36,224 nucleotides of DNA from Lachnospiraceae bacterium (GCA_028724245.1 JAQYDI010000049.1:1-36224), one strand, 5' to 3'; positions 26,101 to 33,871 are shown, counted from the stretch's first letter. Made by a program: numbers and translations. Notes: generated by a model not told the origin, from the letters alone.

Positions 26101-26129
26101 ATTGTACAGGATTTATTCTCTGAAATCAA
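26101..26129 (-). promoter_or_regulatory. Probable promoter of degV
   Basis: On the minus strand TTGATT (26124-26129) and TACAAT (26101-26106) are 17 bp apart. The -35 lies inside the last codons of the MATE gene. Confidence 0.5.
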
Positions 26130-27504
26130 CAGACAATTTATCTGTTTTAGGAAAGATTGCGAATTCCCTCGCCACCATAACCGTTCCGACGACCGCAGCA
26201 ACAAAATCAGCCACAGGTCCGGCATACATGATGCCGTCAATTCCCATAAACAGAGGAAGGATAACGATCAATGGCAGAAGAAACAGGATCTGGCGTGTCA
26301 GAGACAGGAAAACGCCCTTCTTCGGCTTGCCTATCGATGTAAAGAAATTGGAACTGATGGGCTGTATGGCATTCAGGAAGGTGAAAAACAGGAAAATTCT
26401 GAAATATGATACCGCAAACTGCACATACTCCTGCGAACCGGATCCGAACAGGTTGATGATCTGTTCCGGGAAAATCTGGAAAAGCAGAAATGCAAAAGTG
26501 GATATGGCAATTCCCGCTGTCAGTGACAGCCTGTAAGCCTGTTTCACACGGCCGTATTTCTCAGCACCGTAATTAAAGCTGGCAATAGGCTGCATACCCT
26601 GAGACAGACCGATAACGAAGGAAAAGAACAGCATATTCACCTTGGAAATAATCCCCACACAGGCCAGAGGAACCGACTCCCCATATACCGACATACGTCC
26701 ATAATGGGTCAGAGACTGATTCATAACAATCTGAACCACCATCATAGCCAGCTGATTAAAACACGGTGTCATCCCCAGTGACACAACCTGTCCTATGTAT
26801 TCCCGGCGGGGAATCAGATGGCATTTTTGCAGCGTTCCTGTCTGAAAACGACATTTCATATACCAGATAACCAGACAGCCTGAAAAAATCTGTCCGACAA
26901 TCGTAGCCAGAGCCGCTCCCCGCATTCCCATATGGAATCCGAAAATCAGAATCGGATCCAGTACGGTATTGATCACTGCTCCTGACAGATTGCTCATCAT
27001 GGTAAAACGCGGACTGCCGTCTGCACGGATCAGATGACCGCCCCCGGTAGCCAGTATCAGAAAGGGAAAGCCAAAAGACGTAATTCCCGTATAGGCACGG
27101 GCGTAATCCAGCACATTATCGGGAGAACCGAAAAAACGAAGCATGGGAGTCAGAAAAAGCTGTGTGACAACGCAGAGGATAACACCGATTCCAAACAGAC
27201 AGGACAGGGAGTTTCCGATATAATAGACCGCCCTGTCCCTGTCCCCTCTTCCCAGAGTCAGATTAAAAGATGCTGCACCGCCGATTCCGAATAAAAGTGC
27301 AATAGCCGTACAGGATATACTCAGCGGAAACGCCACATTGGTGGCGGCATTTCCCAGTTCTCCCACGCTCCGGCCGATAAAAAACTGGTCGACTATATTG
27401 TACAGCGAACTGACCAGCATGGCAACGATACTGGGAACCGCAAATCTGCGCAGCAGGCCTGCCACCGGCGCAGTCCCCAGCGGATTCTGATTTTTATGAT
27501 CCAT
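26113..27504 (-). CDS. MATE family multidrug/Na+ antiporter
   Basis: The 463-residue membrane protein has the twelve-helix MATE pattern, with PSIVAMLVSSLYNIVDQFFIG near the N-terminus in two conserved pieces, GIGGAASFNLTLGRGDRDRA, and the second half beginning SLGMTPCFNQLAMMVVQIVM with QGMQPIASFNYGAEKYGRVK. MATE proteins export drugs or metabolites in exchange for H+ or Na+. ATG at 27502-27504 follows AGGAGAAGAGG. It is 16 bp after larC and shares its transcript; a link to nickel-pincer synthesis is not established. Confidence 0.93.
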   Translation of the reverse strand: MDHKNQNPLGTAPVAGLLRRFAVPSIVAMLVSSLYNIVDQFFIGRSVGELGNAATNVAFPLSISCTAIALLFGIGGAASFNLTLGRGDRDRAVYYIGNSLSCLFGIGVILCVVTQLFLTPMLRFFGSPDNVLDYARAYTGITSFGFPFLILATGGGHLIRADGSPRFTMMSNLSGAVINTVLDPILIFGFHMGMRGAALATIVGQIFSGCLVIWYMKCRFQTGTLQKCHLIPRREYIGQVVSLGMTPCFNQLAMMVVQIVMNQSLTHYGRMSVYGESVPLACVGIISKVNMLFFSFVIGLSQGMQPIASFNYGAEKYGRVKQAYRLSLTAGIAISTFAFLLFQIFPEQIINLFGSGSQEYVQFAVSYFRIFLFFTFLNAIQPISSNFFTSIGKPKKGVFLSLTRQILFLLPLIVILPLFMGIDGIMYAGPVADFVAAVVGTVMVAREFAIFPKTDKLSVDFRE

Positions 27505-27520
27505 AACCTCTTCTCCTGTA

Positions 27521-28831
27521 TTATTCCGCATGTTCTTTTTTATTCATACCGGATTTCTGTTCTTTTTCCGAATCTTCCCATGACTGCCGGATGATCCGGT
27601 AAACTTCCTGCAGCGGCAGATTGCTACTGCGGGCAAGCTCTGCTGCCGATTCGTACTCCGGATATGCTTTCTTCCGGAAACCTGTTTCACACACCTTCAC
27701 CAGTGCTGTCCCCAGCGGTGTTGCCACACGCTGTATTTCCCTGCTCAGTACCGATCGTTCCACTTTGAGCCGCCGGATCCCTATGGTGGTTGTTTCGTCA
27801 AATATGATCTGCTCCAGTTTTTCCATCTTTCCCTGGTCGCAAATCACATTCAGCTGCCATGCCGGCCGGTTTTTCTTCATAAAAACCGGTGTGTAATTGA
27901 CATCTCTGGCACCGGCCTCAAACAGACGCTCCATAACATATCCCAGCACCTCACCGCTGCAGTCATCAATATTGGATTCCAGTTTATATATGGTTTCCGG
28001 TTTCTCCAGGGGCTTATCTTCCTCATCCCGGATCATCATGATCCGGAGGAGCCCGGAAGTCCCCCGATAACTGCGTTTTCCGGCTCCCATCCCTGTTTTT
28101 TCAATGACAAACCGCTCAGGCAGCCTGTCAGAAGTACGGATGGCGGCGGCAATGGCAGCGCCCGTAGGCGTTACCAGTTCACCTTCCACATTACACATAT
28201 GAAGCTTCAGTCCATAATCCTGCGCAATATGGCAGACCGCCGGCACCGGCACCGGCAGCACGCCGTGCTGACACCGGACTGTTCCGCGCCCTTCCCAAAG
28301 CTCAGGCACGATCACCTCTTCCACTCCCAGATTATCAAGGCAGATTGCCGCTGCAGCAATATCCACGATAGAGTCCACCGCTCCCACTTCATGAAAATGA
28401 ACCTGCTCCAGCGAAACTCCGTGTGCTTCTGATTCGGCCCGTGCGATCACCCTGAAAATCTTTTCCGCAATGGACAGTGCCCCCGGAGTCATATCCCCGG
28501 AACGGAGAATTTCCAGAATATCCTGCAGACTTCTGTGTTCATGAAAATGATGTCCGCCATGAGAATGTTCCGGATCATGACCATGAAGATATTCCATATC
28601 ATGATCATGATTCTCATGCTCTGCATCCAGTCTGACCTCAAAATCACACGCATCAAGCCCCGATTTTTTGACCCGGCTGATCGAAATTTCATACCCTGAG
28701 ACATTAAGACCTGCCAGTGTTCTGCGCAGCAGGACTTCATCTGCTCCCAGATCCAGCAAAGCAGCAACTGTCATGTCCCCGCTGATTCCGGAACAGCATT
28801 CCAGATACAGTTTTCTGTTTTTGCCGCTCAT
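27521..28831 (-). CDS. larC: Nickel insertion protein LarC
   Basis: LarC inserts nickel into the pyridinium-bisthiocarboxylate mononucleotide to form the nickel-pincer cofactor of lactate racemase-type enzymes. The 436-residue product has the N-terminal LYLECCSGISGDMTVAALLD, a His-rich stretch (about 73-100) suited to metal handling, VHFHEVGAVDSIVDIAAAA, VTPTGAAIAAAI, and the C-terminal ESNIDDCSGEVLGYVMERLF domain. In Lactobacillus plantarum LarC is made by a programmed frameshift; here both parts are in one continuous frame. It overlaps larB by ATGA. Confidence 0.94.
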   Translation of the reverse strand: MSGKNRKLYLECCSGISGDMTVAALLDLGADEVLLRRTLAGLNVSGYEISISRVKKSGLDACDFEVRLDAEHENHDHDMEYLHGHDPEHSHGGHHFHEHRSLQDILEILRSGDMTPGALSIAEKIFRVIARAESEAHGVSLEQVHFHEVGAVDSIVDIAAAAICLDNLGVEEVIVPELWEGRGTVRCQHGVLPVPVPAVCHIAQDYGLKLHMCNVEGELVTPTGAAIAAAIRTSDRLPERFVIEKTGMGAGKRSYRGTSGLLRIMMIRDEEDKPLEKPETIYKLESNIDDCSGEVLGYVMERLFEAGARDVNYTPVFMKKNRPAWQLNVICDQGKMEKLEQIIFDETTTIGIRRLKVERSVLSREIQRVATPLGTALVKVCETGFRKKAYPEYESAAELARSSNLPLQEVYRIIRQSWEDSEKEQKSGMNKKEHAE

Positions 28832-29628
28832 ATCGCTTTTTCTCCTCTATCTGCTTTCTTTTCACCGGCATTCTTCTCTGCGCTGCCGTCAACCGCCAGC
28901 CGGTTGATCTGCGTTGCCATATAACCGGCTCCGTATCCATTATCAATATTAACCACGGCAATTCCATTGGCACAGGAATTGATCATGGTAAGCAGGGCAG
29001 AAAGACCGTTCAGGCTTGCGCCGTATCCCACAGAAGTGGGCACCGCAATCACAGGCTTATCCACCAGACCTCCCAGCACACTGGCAAGGGCGCCTTCCAT
29101 ACCGGCCACCGCCACCACGCAATTAGCTTCCTGAATCACATCCAGCCTCGACAGCAGCCTGTGAATTCCGCTGACCCCCACATCATAGATCCTTTCCACC
29201 CGGGTTCCGAAATACTCCGCCGTCTGGGCCGCCTCCTCTGCCACGGGAATATCTGCCGTTCCTGCAGTACATACGGCAATTCTGCCCACCAGTTTTTTCT
29301 CATCCCCGGTAATTTTAAGGATCCGTGATATGGGGTCATATGAAACCTGAGGAAATTTCTTTCGGATCAGTTCATACTGATGCTCCGATGCCCGGGTTCC
29401 AAACACTTCTCCATCCTGTTCGTACAATCTTTCGAAAATATGCAGAAGATGTTCATCCGCCTTCCCGCTGCAGTAAACCACCTCGGCGAACCCCGATCTC
29501 ACTTTCCTGTGCATATCCAGTTTGGCATATCCCATCTCTTCAAAGGGCTGTCTGCGAAAAAACTGTTCTGCCTCATCTATGGATAATTCACCATTCTGTA
29601 ATTTTAACAGCACTTCCCGTGTTTCCAT
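28828..29628 (-). CDS. larB: Pyridinium-3,5-biscarboxylic acid mononucleotide synthase LarB
   Basis: LarB carboxylates and hydrolyses nicotinic acid adenine dinucleotide, the first step of nickel-pincer cofactor synthesis. The 266-residue product has an N-terminal REVLLKLQNGELSIDEAEQF and a PurE-like C-terminal domain with VCTAGTADIPVAEEAAQTAE, VAGMEGALASVLGGLVDKPV and AVPTSVGYGASLNGLSAL. ATG at 29626-29628 has AGGAG 6 bases upstream and is preferred to the longer frame. It overlaps larC by 4 bp and lies 71 bp after the FAD-dehydrogenase gene. Confidence 0.94.
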   Translation of the reverse strand: METREVLLKLQNGELSIDEAEQFFRRQPFEEMGYAKLDMHRKVRSGFAEVVYCSGKADEHLLHIFERLYEQDGEVFGTRASEHQYELIRKKFPQVSYDPISRILKITGDEKKLVGRIAVCTAGTADIPVAEEAAQTAEYFGTRVERIYDVGVSGIHRLLSRLDVIQEANCVVAVAGMEGALASVLGGLVDKPVIAVPTSVGYGASLNGLSALLTMINSCANGIAVVNIDNGYGAGYMATQINRLAVDGSAEKNAGEKKADRGEKAI

Positions 29629-29699
29629 ACTGCTCTCCTCATATCTGTCTGTCTCTTTTTCCTGCATTCTGCTCCGGCTTCTGCCTTCTGCTGCCTGTT

Positions 29700-31073
29700 T
29701 TACGCCATTTCTTCAACAATGCGGCGGGCTACATAAACACCGCTGGCCGATGCATGAGAAAGAGAATGGGTAACACCGCTTCCATCGCCGATTATATAAA
29801 GACCTTTGTATCTGCTTTCCAGATTTTCGTCAATATCTACTTCCATATTGTAGAATTTTACCTCCACGCCATACAGCAGGGTATCATCATTGGCCGTTCC
29901 CGGAGCGATCTTATCAAGGGCATAGATCATCTCGATAATACCGTCAAGAATCCGTTTGGGAAGCACCAGACTCAGATCCCCGGGCGTTGCTGCCAGAGTA
30001 GGCGTCACCGTACCTTCCTCCAGCCGTTTCTCATTGGTACGTCTGCCTCTTACCAGGTCGCCGAAACGCTGCACGATCACACCGCCGCCCAGCATATTGG
30101 ACAGACGGGCAATACTCTCTCCGTAGCCGTTGCTGTCCTTAAAAGGTTCGGAAAAATGCTTGGCTACCAGCAGTGCAAAATTGGTATTGTCTGTTCTCTT
30201 TTCCTTTCCTTCATAGCTGTGGCCGTTTACCGTAACAATGCCGTTGGTATTCTCATTTACAACCATACCGTAGGGATTCATACAGAAAGTCCGCACATTA
30301 TCCTCAAATTTCTCTGTACGGTAAACGATCTTGCTCTCATACAGTTCATCCGTCAGGTGGGAGAAGATCACGGCAGGAAGCTCCACACGGACACCGATAT
30401 CCACACGATTTGATTTTGTGGGAATGTCCAGCTCGCCGCAGATCTTTTCCATCCACTTGCTGCCGCTTCTGCCGACGGATACGATACATTTCCGACAGTC
30501 ATAGGAAGCATCACCACAGATTACACGGTAGCCATCCTCAACCACTTCGATCCGTTCTACAGGTGTCCGGAAATGGAAATCTACCCGGTCCTTCAGTTCT
30601 TCGTAAATATTTTCCAGAACGATATAATTAATGTCCGTTCCCAGATGGCGCACCGAAGCATCCAGAAGTCTCAGCTTGTTCTGCAGACACAGCTTTTTAA
30701 ACTGTGTTCCCGCAGTGGAATACAGCTTCGTATCCTGTCCTCCGTGAGACACATTGATATCATCCACATATTTCATCAGATCAATTGCCTTTGCCCTGCC
30801 GATATGCTCGTAAAGCGTCCCGCCGAAATCGTTGGTAATATTATATTTGCCATCAGAAAAAGCACCTGCGCCGCCGAAACCGCTCATAATGGCACAGGTT
30901 TTGCATTTGATACAGGATTTCACCTTCTCCCCGTCGATGGGGCAATGTCTTTTCTCCAGAGAATAACCGCCGTCGAACACGGCAATGCTCAGATTCTCCT
31001 TCTTCTGAACAAGCTCATACGCAGAAAAAATACCTCCGGGACCTGCACCGATAATAATTACATCATACTTCAT
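29700..31073 (-). CDS. Uncharacterised FAD-dependent dehydrogenase (COG2509-like)
   Basis: The 457-residue product starts with a dinucleotide-binding motif (DVIIIGAGPGGIFSAYEL) and ends with a second FAD contact, GLYIIGDGSGVTHSLSHA. A cysteine cluster CPIDGEKVKSCIKCKTC with GFGGAGAFSDGKYN near residues 44-77 is typical of this dehydrogenase group and might hold a metal or redox site. A catalytic role is not known for the family. ATG follows AGGAGG by 8 bases. It heads a minus-strand group with larB, larC and the MATE gene, and has a long leader with a terminator and an overlapping upstream ORF. Confidence 0.88.
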   Translation of the reverse strand: MKYDVIIIGAGPGGIFSAYELVQKKENLSIAVFDGGYSLEKRHCPIDGEKVKSCIKCKTCAIMSGFGGAGAFSDGKYNITNDFGGTLYEHIGRAKAIDLMKYVDDINVSHGGQDTKLYSTAGTQFKKLCLQNKLRLLDASVRHLGTDINYIVLENIYEELKDRVDFHFRTPVERIEVVEDGYRVICGDASYDCRKCIVSVGRSGSKWMEKICGELDIPTKSNRVDIGVRVELPAVIFSHLTDELYESKIVYRTEKFEDNVRTFCMNPYGMVVNENTNGIVTVNGHSYEGKEKRTDNTNFALLVAKHFSEPFKDSNGYGESIARLSNMLGGGVIVQRFGDLVRGRRTNEKRLEEGTVTPTLAATPGDLSLVLPKRILDGIIEMIYALDKIAPGTANDDTLLYGVEVKFYNMEVDIDENLESRYKGLYIIGDGSGVTHSLSHASASGVYVARRIVEEMA

Positions 31074-31125
31074 AACATCTTCCTCCTGAATGATTTCTCA
31101 GACTCAGCAAGGGCTCCATGCACAT
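31063..31125 (-). CDS. Possible upstream ORF overlapping the FAD-dehydrogenase start (20 residues)
   Basis: An ATG at 31123-31125, with AGGTG 7 bases upstream, opens a 20-codon frame (MCMEPLLSLRNHSGGRCYEV) that stops at 31063-31065, 11 bp into the dehydrogenase gene in another frame. It begins right after the T-run of the leader terminator, so it is made only on read-through transcripts and may couple translation. It could be a chance frame. Confidence 0.35.
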   Translation of the reverse strand: MCMEPLLSLRNHSGGRCYEV

Positions 31126-31161
31126 AAAAAAACACCTAATTGCTGACTCTGCAATTACGTG
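31126..31161 (-). terminator. Terminator in the leader of the FAD-dehydrogenase gene
   Basis: On the minus strand CACGTAATTGC (31151-31161) pairs with GCAATTAGGTG (31133-31143), one mismatch, 7-nt loop, followed by seven T (31126-31132). It lies about 60 nt after the expected transcription start and 50 nt before the gene. A second stem, CAGAGTCAGCAA (31140-31151) with TTGCTGAGTCTG (31099-31110), would compete with it. Confidence 0.75.
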
Positions 31162-31216
31162 GCGAAAAAAGAACCATTTCTTAAAAAGTCCACATGGATC
31201 AAGGTTTTGTAACTTT

Positions 31217-31245
31217 ATGATATCATTTCCGAATAGTTCTGTCAA
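31217..31245 (-). promoter_or_regulatory. Promoter of the FAD-dehydrogenase/lar group
   Basis: On the minus strand a perfect TTGACA (31240-31245) and TATCAT (31217-31222) are 17 bp apart. Transcription would start near 31210, giving a 135-nt leader. It is divergent from the response-regulator promoter. Confidence 0.78.
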
Positions 31246-31254
31246 TATACGCAG

Positions 31255-31283
31255 CTGCAAAAAACGGACATCCGTGGTATACT
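31255..31283 (+). promoter_or_regulatory. Probable promoter of the response regulator gene
   Basis: TATACT (31278-31283) is preceded by TGG, an extended -10. A weak CTGCAA (31255-31260) lies 17 bp upstream. It sits back to back with the divergent FAD-dehydrogenase promoter. Confidence 0.5.
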
Positions 31284-31294
31284 AGGGATTATTG

Positions 31295-31354
31295 TACTGT
31301 CCGGACTTCTGCCAGAAAAGTGAAGGATTGTGAGGCAGAAGTCCGAACAGTAAC
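31295..31354 (+). repeat. Long palindrome upstream of the response regulator
   Basis: TACTGTCCGGACTTCTGCC (31295-31313) pairs with its near-perfect reverse complement (31334-31352, 18 of 19 positions) across a 20-nt loop. Its right end, GAACAGTAAC (31345-31354), is identical to the right arm of the palindrome downstream of the same gene. A T7 run begins 8 bp beyond, so it may also influence transcription. Confidence 0.75.
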
Positions 31355-31380
31355 CCACACTTTTTTTGAGGTATTTTATT

Positions 31381-32088
31381 GTGATGCATATGGATAAAAT
31401 CCTTCTTGTTGAGGATGAAGATGATCTGCGGAGTGCGCTGTGTACACTTCTGGCGGATGCCGGTTACCTTGTTCTTCCAGCCGCAAACGGTATGGAAGCG
31501 CTGGAGCTGCTTTCGAAAGAACCTTCTCTTGTTATTCTTGATATCATGCTTCCTGATCTTTCCGGTCTGGAGGTCTGCAGGCGGATCCGTCAGGACTGCT
31601 GCTGCAATGTGCCTGTCCTGTTTCTGACGGCTCTTGATTCTTTTTCCGATAAGAAAAAGGGATTCCTTGCAGGAGGCGATGATTATCTGACCAAACCGTT
31701 TGATTCCGGAGAACTGCTGCTTCGCACCGCTTCTCTTCTGCGCCGTTACTGCATCTACCTGAGCGAGCCGGAACGCAGTAACGAAAACTGGCTGATCGCC
31801 GGCGATCTGCGGGTCAGCGAGCAGTTCAATGAGGTATTCCGCCGTGATGAACGCATTGAACTGCCGGATATCGAGTACCGCATGCTGAAGCTTTTCATGA
31901 AGCACCGCAGGAAAATATTTTCCATCCGCAATCTGTATGAGACCATATGGAACGAACCATTTGACCACTCCTGCAGCAATACGGTTATGGTACATATCCG
32001 GAAGCTCCGTCTGAAGATCGAGGATAATCCCTCCGATCCCCGCTATATCCGCACGGAATGGGGACGGGGATACTGTTTTTACATGTAG
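31381..32088 (+). CDS. OmpR/PhoB-type response regulator, no adjacent kinase
   Basis: The receiver domain shows KILLVEDEDDLRSAL (acidic pocket), the phosphoacceptor in VILDIMLPDLSGLEV (Asp54), a conserved Thr in FLTALD and Lys in DDYLTKPFDSGELL. The C-terminal winged helix (about 140-235) has YRMLKLFMKHRRKIFSIRNL and NTVMVHIRKLRLKIEDNPSD, typical of OmpR-type DNA-binding domains. No sensor kinase gene is near it on either side. I start at GTG 31381 (GAGG 9 bases upstream); ATG at 31384 is an alternative. It lies directly upstream of dltA, so control of the dlt genes is plausible. Confidence 0.9.
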   Translation: MMHMDKILLVEDEDDLRSALCTLLADAGYLVLPAANGMEALELLSKEPSLVILDIMLPDLSGLEVCRRIRQDCCCNVPVLFLTALDSFSDKKKGFLAGGDDYLTKPFDSGELLLRTASLLRRYCIYLSEPERSNENWLIAGDLRVSEQFNEVFRRDERIELPDIEYRMLKLFMKHRRKIFSIRNLYETIWNEPFDHSCSNTVMVHIRKLRLKIEDNPSDPRYIRTEWGRGYCFYM

Positions 32089-32125
32089 GTATTTTTGCAT
32101 CTAAAACACAAGGTTCCCTTTTGTT

Positions 32126-32162
32126 GTTACTGTTCAAATCTGCTTGGCTCTGAACAGTAACA
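32126..32162 (+). repeat. Dispersed intergenic repeat, copy D, inside a palindrome
   Basis: GTTACTGTTC (32126-32135) and GAACAGTAAC (32152-32161) form a perfect 10-bp inverted repeat around a 16-bp loop that holds AAATCTGCTTGGCTCT. The repeat (32136-32162) is the best copy of the family. It lies 38 bp after the response regulator stop and is followed by ATTTTATTT, so it may act as that gene's terminator. Confidence 0.72.
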
Positions 32163-32220
32163 TTTTATTTACATTTTTTAAGAAGCCATTAATATTTTCA
32201 TCCGCTGTATAAGATTCCAT

Positions 32221-32265
32221 TAATAATCTTCTAATAATCTTACAACTTAAGAAACTGTTAAGAAA
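32221..32265 (+). promoter_or_regulatory. Tandem direct repeats with 11-bp phase before dltA
   Basis: TAATAATCTT occurs at 32221 and again at 32232; TTAAGAAA occurs at 32247 and again at 32258. Both pairs are spaced exactly 11 bp, one helical turn, as in binding sites of OmpR/PhoB-type regulators. They lie between the response regulator and dltA. A clear promoter could not be assigned; TATAAG near 32205 is one possibility. Confidence 0.5.
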
Positions 32266-32301
32266 TGCCCGATATGCTGAATGACAGCAGCGGGCATTTC
32301 T
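32261..32301 (+). promoter_or_regulatory. Hairpin in the dlt leader
   Basis: AGAAATGCCCG (32261-32271) pairs perfectly with CGGGCATTTCT (32291-32301), and an inner GCTG/CAGC stem continues it. It ends about 44 bp before the dltA start. There is no strong T-run after it, so it looks more like a leader structure than a terminator. Confidence 0.6.
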
Positions 32302-32344
32302 CTGCTTTATGCTGTTTACAGATTTATTTTTCAGGAGGACATTT

Positions 32345-33871
32345 ATGAAAAATGTGCTTGAATATATGGAAGCTGCGCTTTCACGCAATCCGGAGAAAAT
32401 TCTGATCGCCGACCCGGACAGTTCACTGACCTGCAAAGAATTTCTTCACCGTTCCAGACAGATTGGAAGCTTTCTGTGTGCAGAGCTTCATGCTTTCCGA
32501 CGTCCGGTGGCCGTTTATCTTGATAAAACACCTGCCTGCGCCGCAGCCATGATGGGGGTTGTGTACAGCGGCTGTTTTTATGCTGTACTCGACACTGCTC
32601 AGCCTGCAGACCGGATCCGGCTGATTTTCGATACGCTGCAGCCAGCGGCTGTCCTGACTGACCGTGCCCATCAGGAGAAAGCTGAAGAGCTGGGCGTTCC
32701 GGTTCTTCTGCTGGATGATGCTCTGCAGGTTTCCGAAAATGAGCCAGAGCTTTTAAGGATCCGCCGCAGCGCCATCGACACGGATATTTTATATGTGCTG
32801 TATACTTCAGGATCCACCGGAACCCCCAAGGGAGTGGTCATCAATCACAGAGCTGTCATTACCTATATCAGCTGGGTCATCGAAACGTTTCATATTGATG
32901 ATACGATCATATTCGGCAGCCAGACCCCTTTCTATTTCAGCATGTCCGTTACGGACCTGTTCGGAACGCTTTTTACGGGAGCCAGACTGCAGATCATTCC
33001 CCGTCAGTATTTTTCTTTTCCCACCATGCTGATCGATTACCTGAACCGGTATGAGATCAATACCATTTACTGGGTTCCCTCCGCTCTGGGGATCATTACC
33101 ACATGGGATGCATTTGCATGGAAGCTGCCGCTTCATCTGAAAAAGATCATGTTTGCAGGTGAGGTCATGCCGGTAAAATACCTGAACTACTGGAAAAAAT
33201 ATTTTCCCGATGCCTCCTTCAGCAATCTTTTCGGTCCCACAGAAACCACAGATATCTGTACCTGGTACACCGTGGACCGTGATTTCAGGGATGACGAATC
33301 CCTGCCCATCGGCCATTCCTGCAACAACTGCGATTCCTTTATCGTAACGGAAGACGGCAGAGAAGCAAAAGACGGTGAAACCGGCGAACTTTATGTGCGC
33401 GGCTCTTTTCTGGCGCTGGGCTACTATAACAACCCTGAGAAAACAGCCGATGCCTTTGTACAGAATCCTCTTCAGAGCGCATTTCCCGAGACGGTCTACC
33501 GCACCGGTGATCTGGTGCGCCGCAATGAACGGGGAGAGATCATCTATATCGGCAGGCGGGATTTCCAGATCAAACATATGGGATACCGCATCGAACCCGG
33601 CGAGATCGAGACAGTCTGCAGTTCCCTGAAACAGGTGGACAGCAGCGTCTGCATCTATGATGAACGGACAGACCGGATCCTTATCTTCTATCAGGGCAAG
33701 GGAAAACCTGAGGAAATCGCAAGACAGCTTCAGGAAAAGCTTCCTCCCTACATGTGTCCCCAGAAGATTGAAAAAGTCCGTCAGATGCCATATAACGCCA
33801 ACGGAAAAACCGACCGGAAATATTTTCTTGAACAGATCCGAAGCCAGTCGAATCCGGCTGAAAAAATATGA
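32345..33871 (+). CDS. dltA: D-alanine--D-alanyl carrier protein ligase
   Basis: DltA adenylates D-alanine and loads it onto the DltC carrier. The 508-residue product is an adenylate-forming enzyme with the P-loop-like YTSGSTGTPKG (from Tyr153), NLFGPTETTDICTWY, YRTGDLVRRNERGEIIYIG and GRRDFQIKHMGYRIEPGEIE, and the catalytic Lys in NANGKTDRKYF near the end. ATG at 32345 has AGGAGG 6 bases upstream; the frame extends 12 codons further but without a ribosome site. It heads the dltA-dltC-dltB group. The stop codon lies in a 17-bp tandem duplication. Confidence 0.95.
   Translation: MKNVLEYMEAALSRNPEKILIADPDSSLTCKEFLHRSRQIGSFLCAELHAFRRPVAVYLDKTPACAAAMMGVVYSGCFYAVLDTAQPADRIRLIFDTLQPAAVLTDRAHQEKAEELGVPVLLLDDALQVSENEPELLRIRRSAIDTDILYVLYTSGSTGTPKGVVINHRAVITYISWVIETFHIDDTIIFGSQTPFYFSMSVTDLFGTLFTGARLQIIPRQYFSFPTMLIDYLNRYEINTIYWVPSALGIITTWDAFAWKLPLHLKKIMFAGEVMPVKYLNYWKKYFPDASFSNLFGPTETTDICTWYTVDRDFRDDESLPIGHSCNNCDSFIVTEDGREAKDGETGELYVRGSFLALGYYNNPEKTADAFVQNPLQSAFPETVYRTGDLVRRNERGEIIYIGRRDFQIKHMGYRIEPGEIETVCSSLKQVDSSVCIYDERTDRILIFYQGKGKPEEIARQLQEKLPPYMCPQKIEKVRQMPYNANGKTDRKYFLEQIRSQSNPAEKI

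Noticed and set aside
27521-28831. Programmed frameshift in larC as in Lactobacillus
   Set aside because: Both parts of LarC are in one uninterrupted frame here.
31180-31200. A possible leader peptide ATG-TGG-ACT-TTT-TAA in the FAD-dehydrogenase leader, suggesting Trp attenuation
   Set aside because: Only four codons with one Trp and no ribosome site before it.
31282-32100. Minus-strand frame of 272 codons opposite the response regulator, and a similar one at 34832-35764 opposite dltB
   Set aside because: Both lack motifs and ribosome sites, while the opposite strand has clear receiver/winged-helix and MBOAT signatures.
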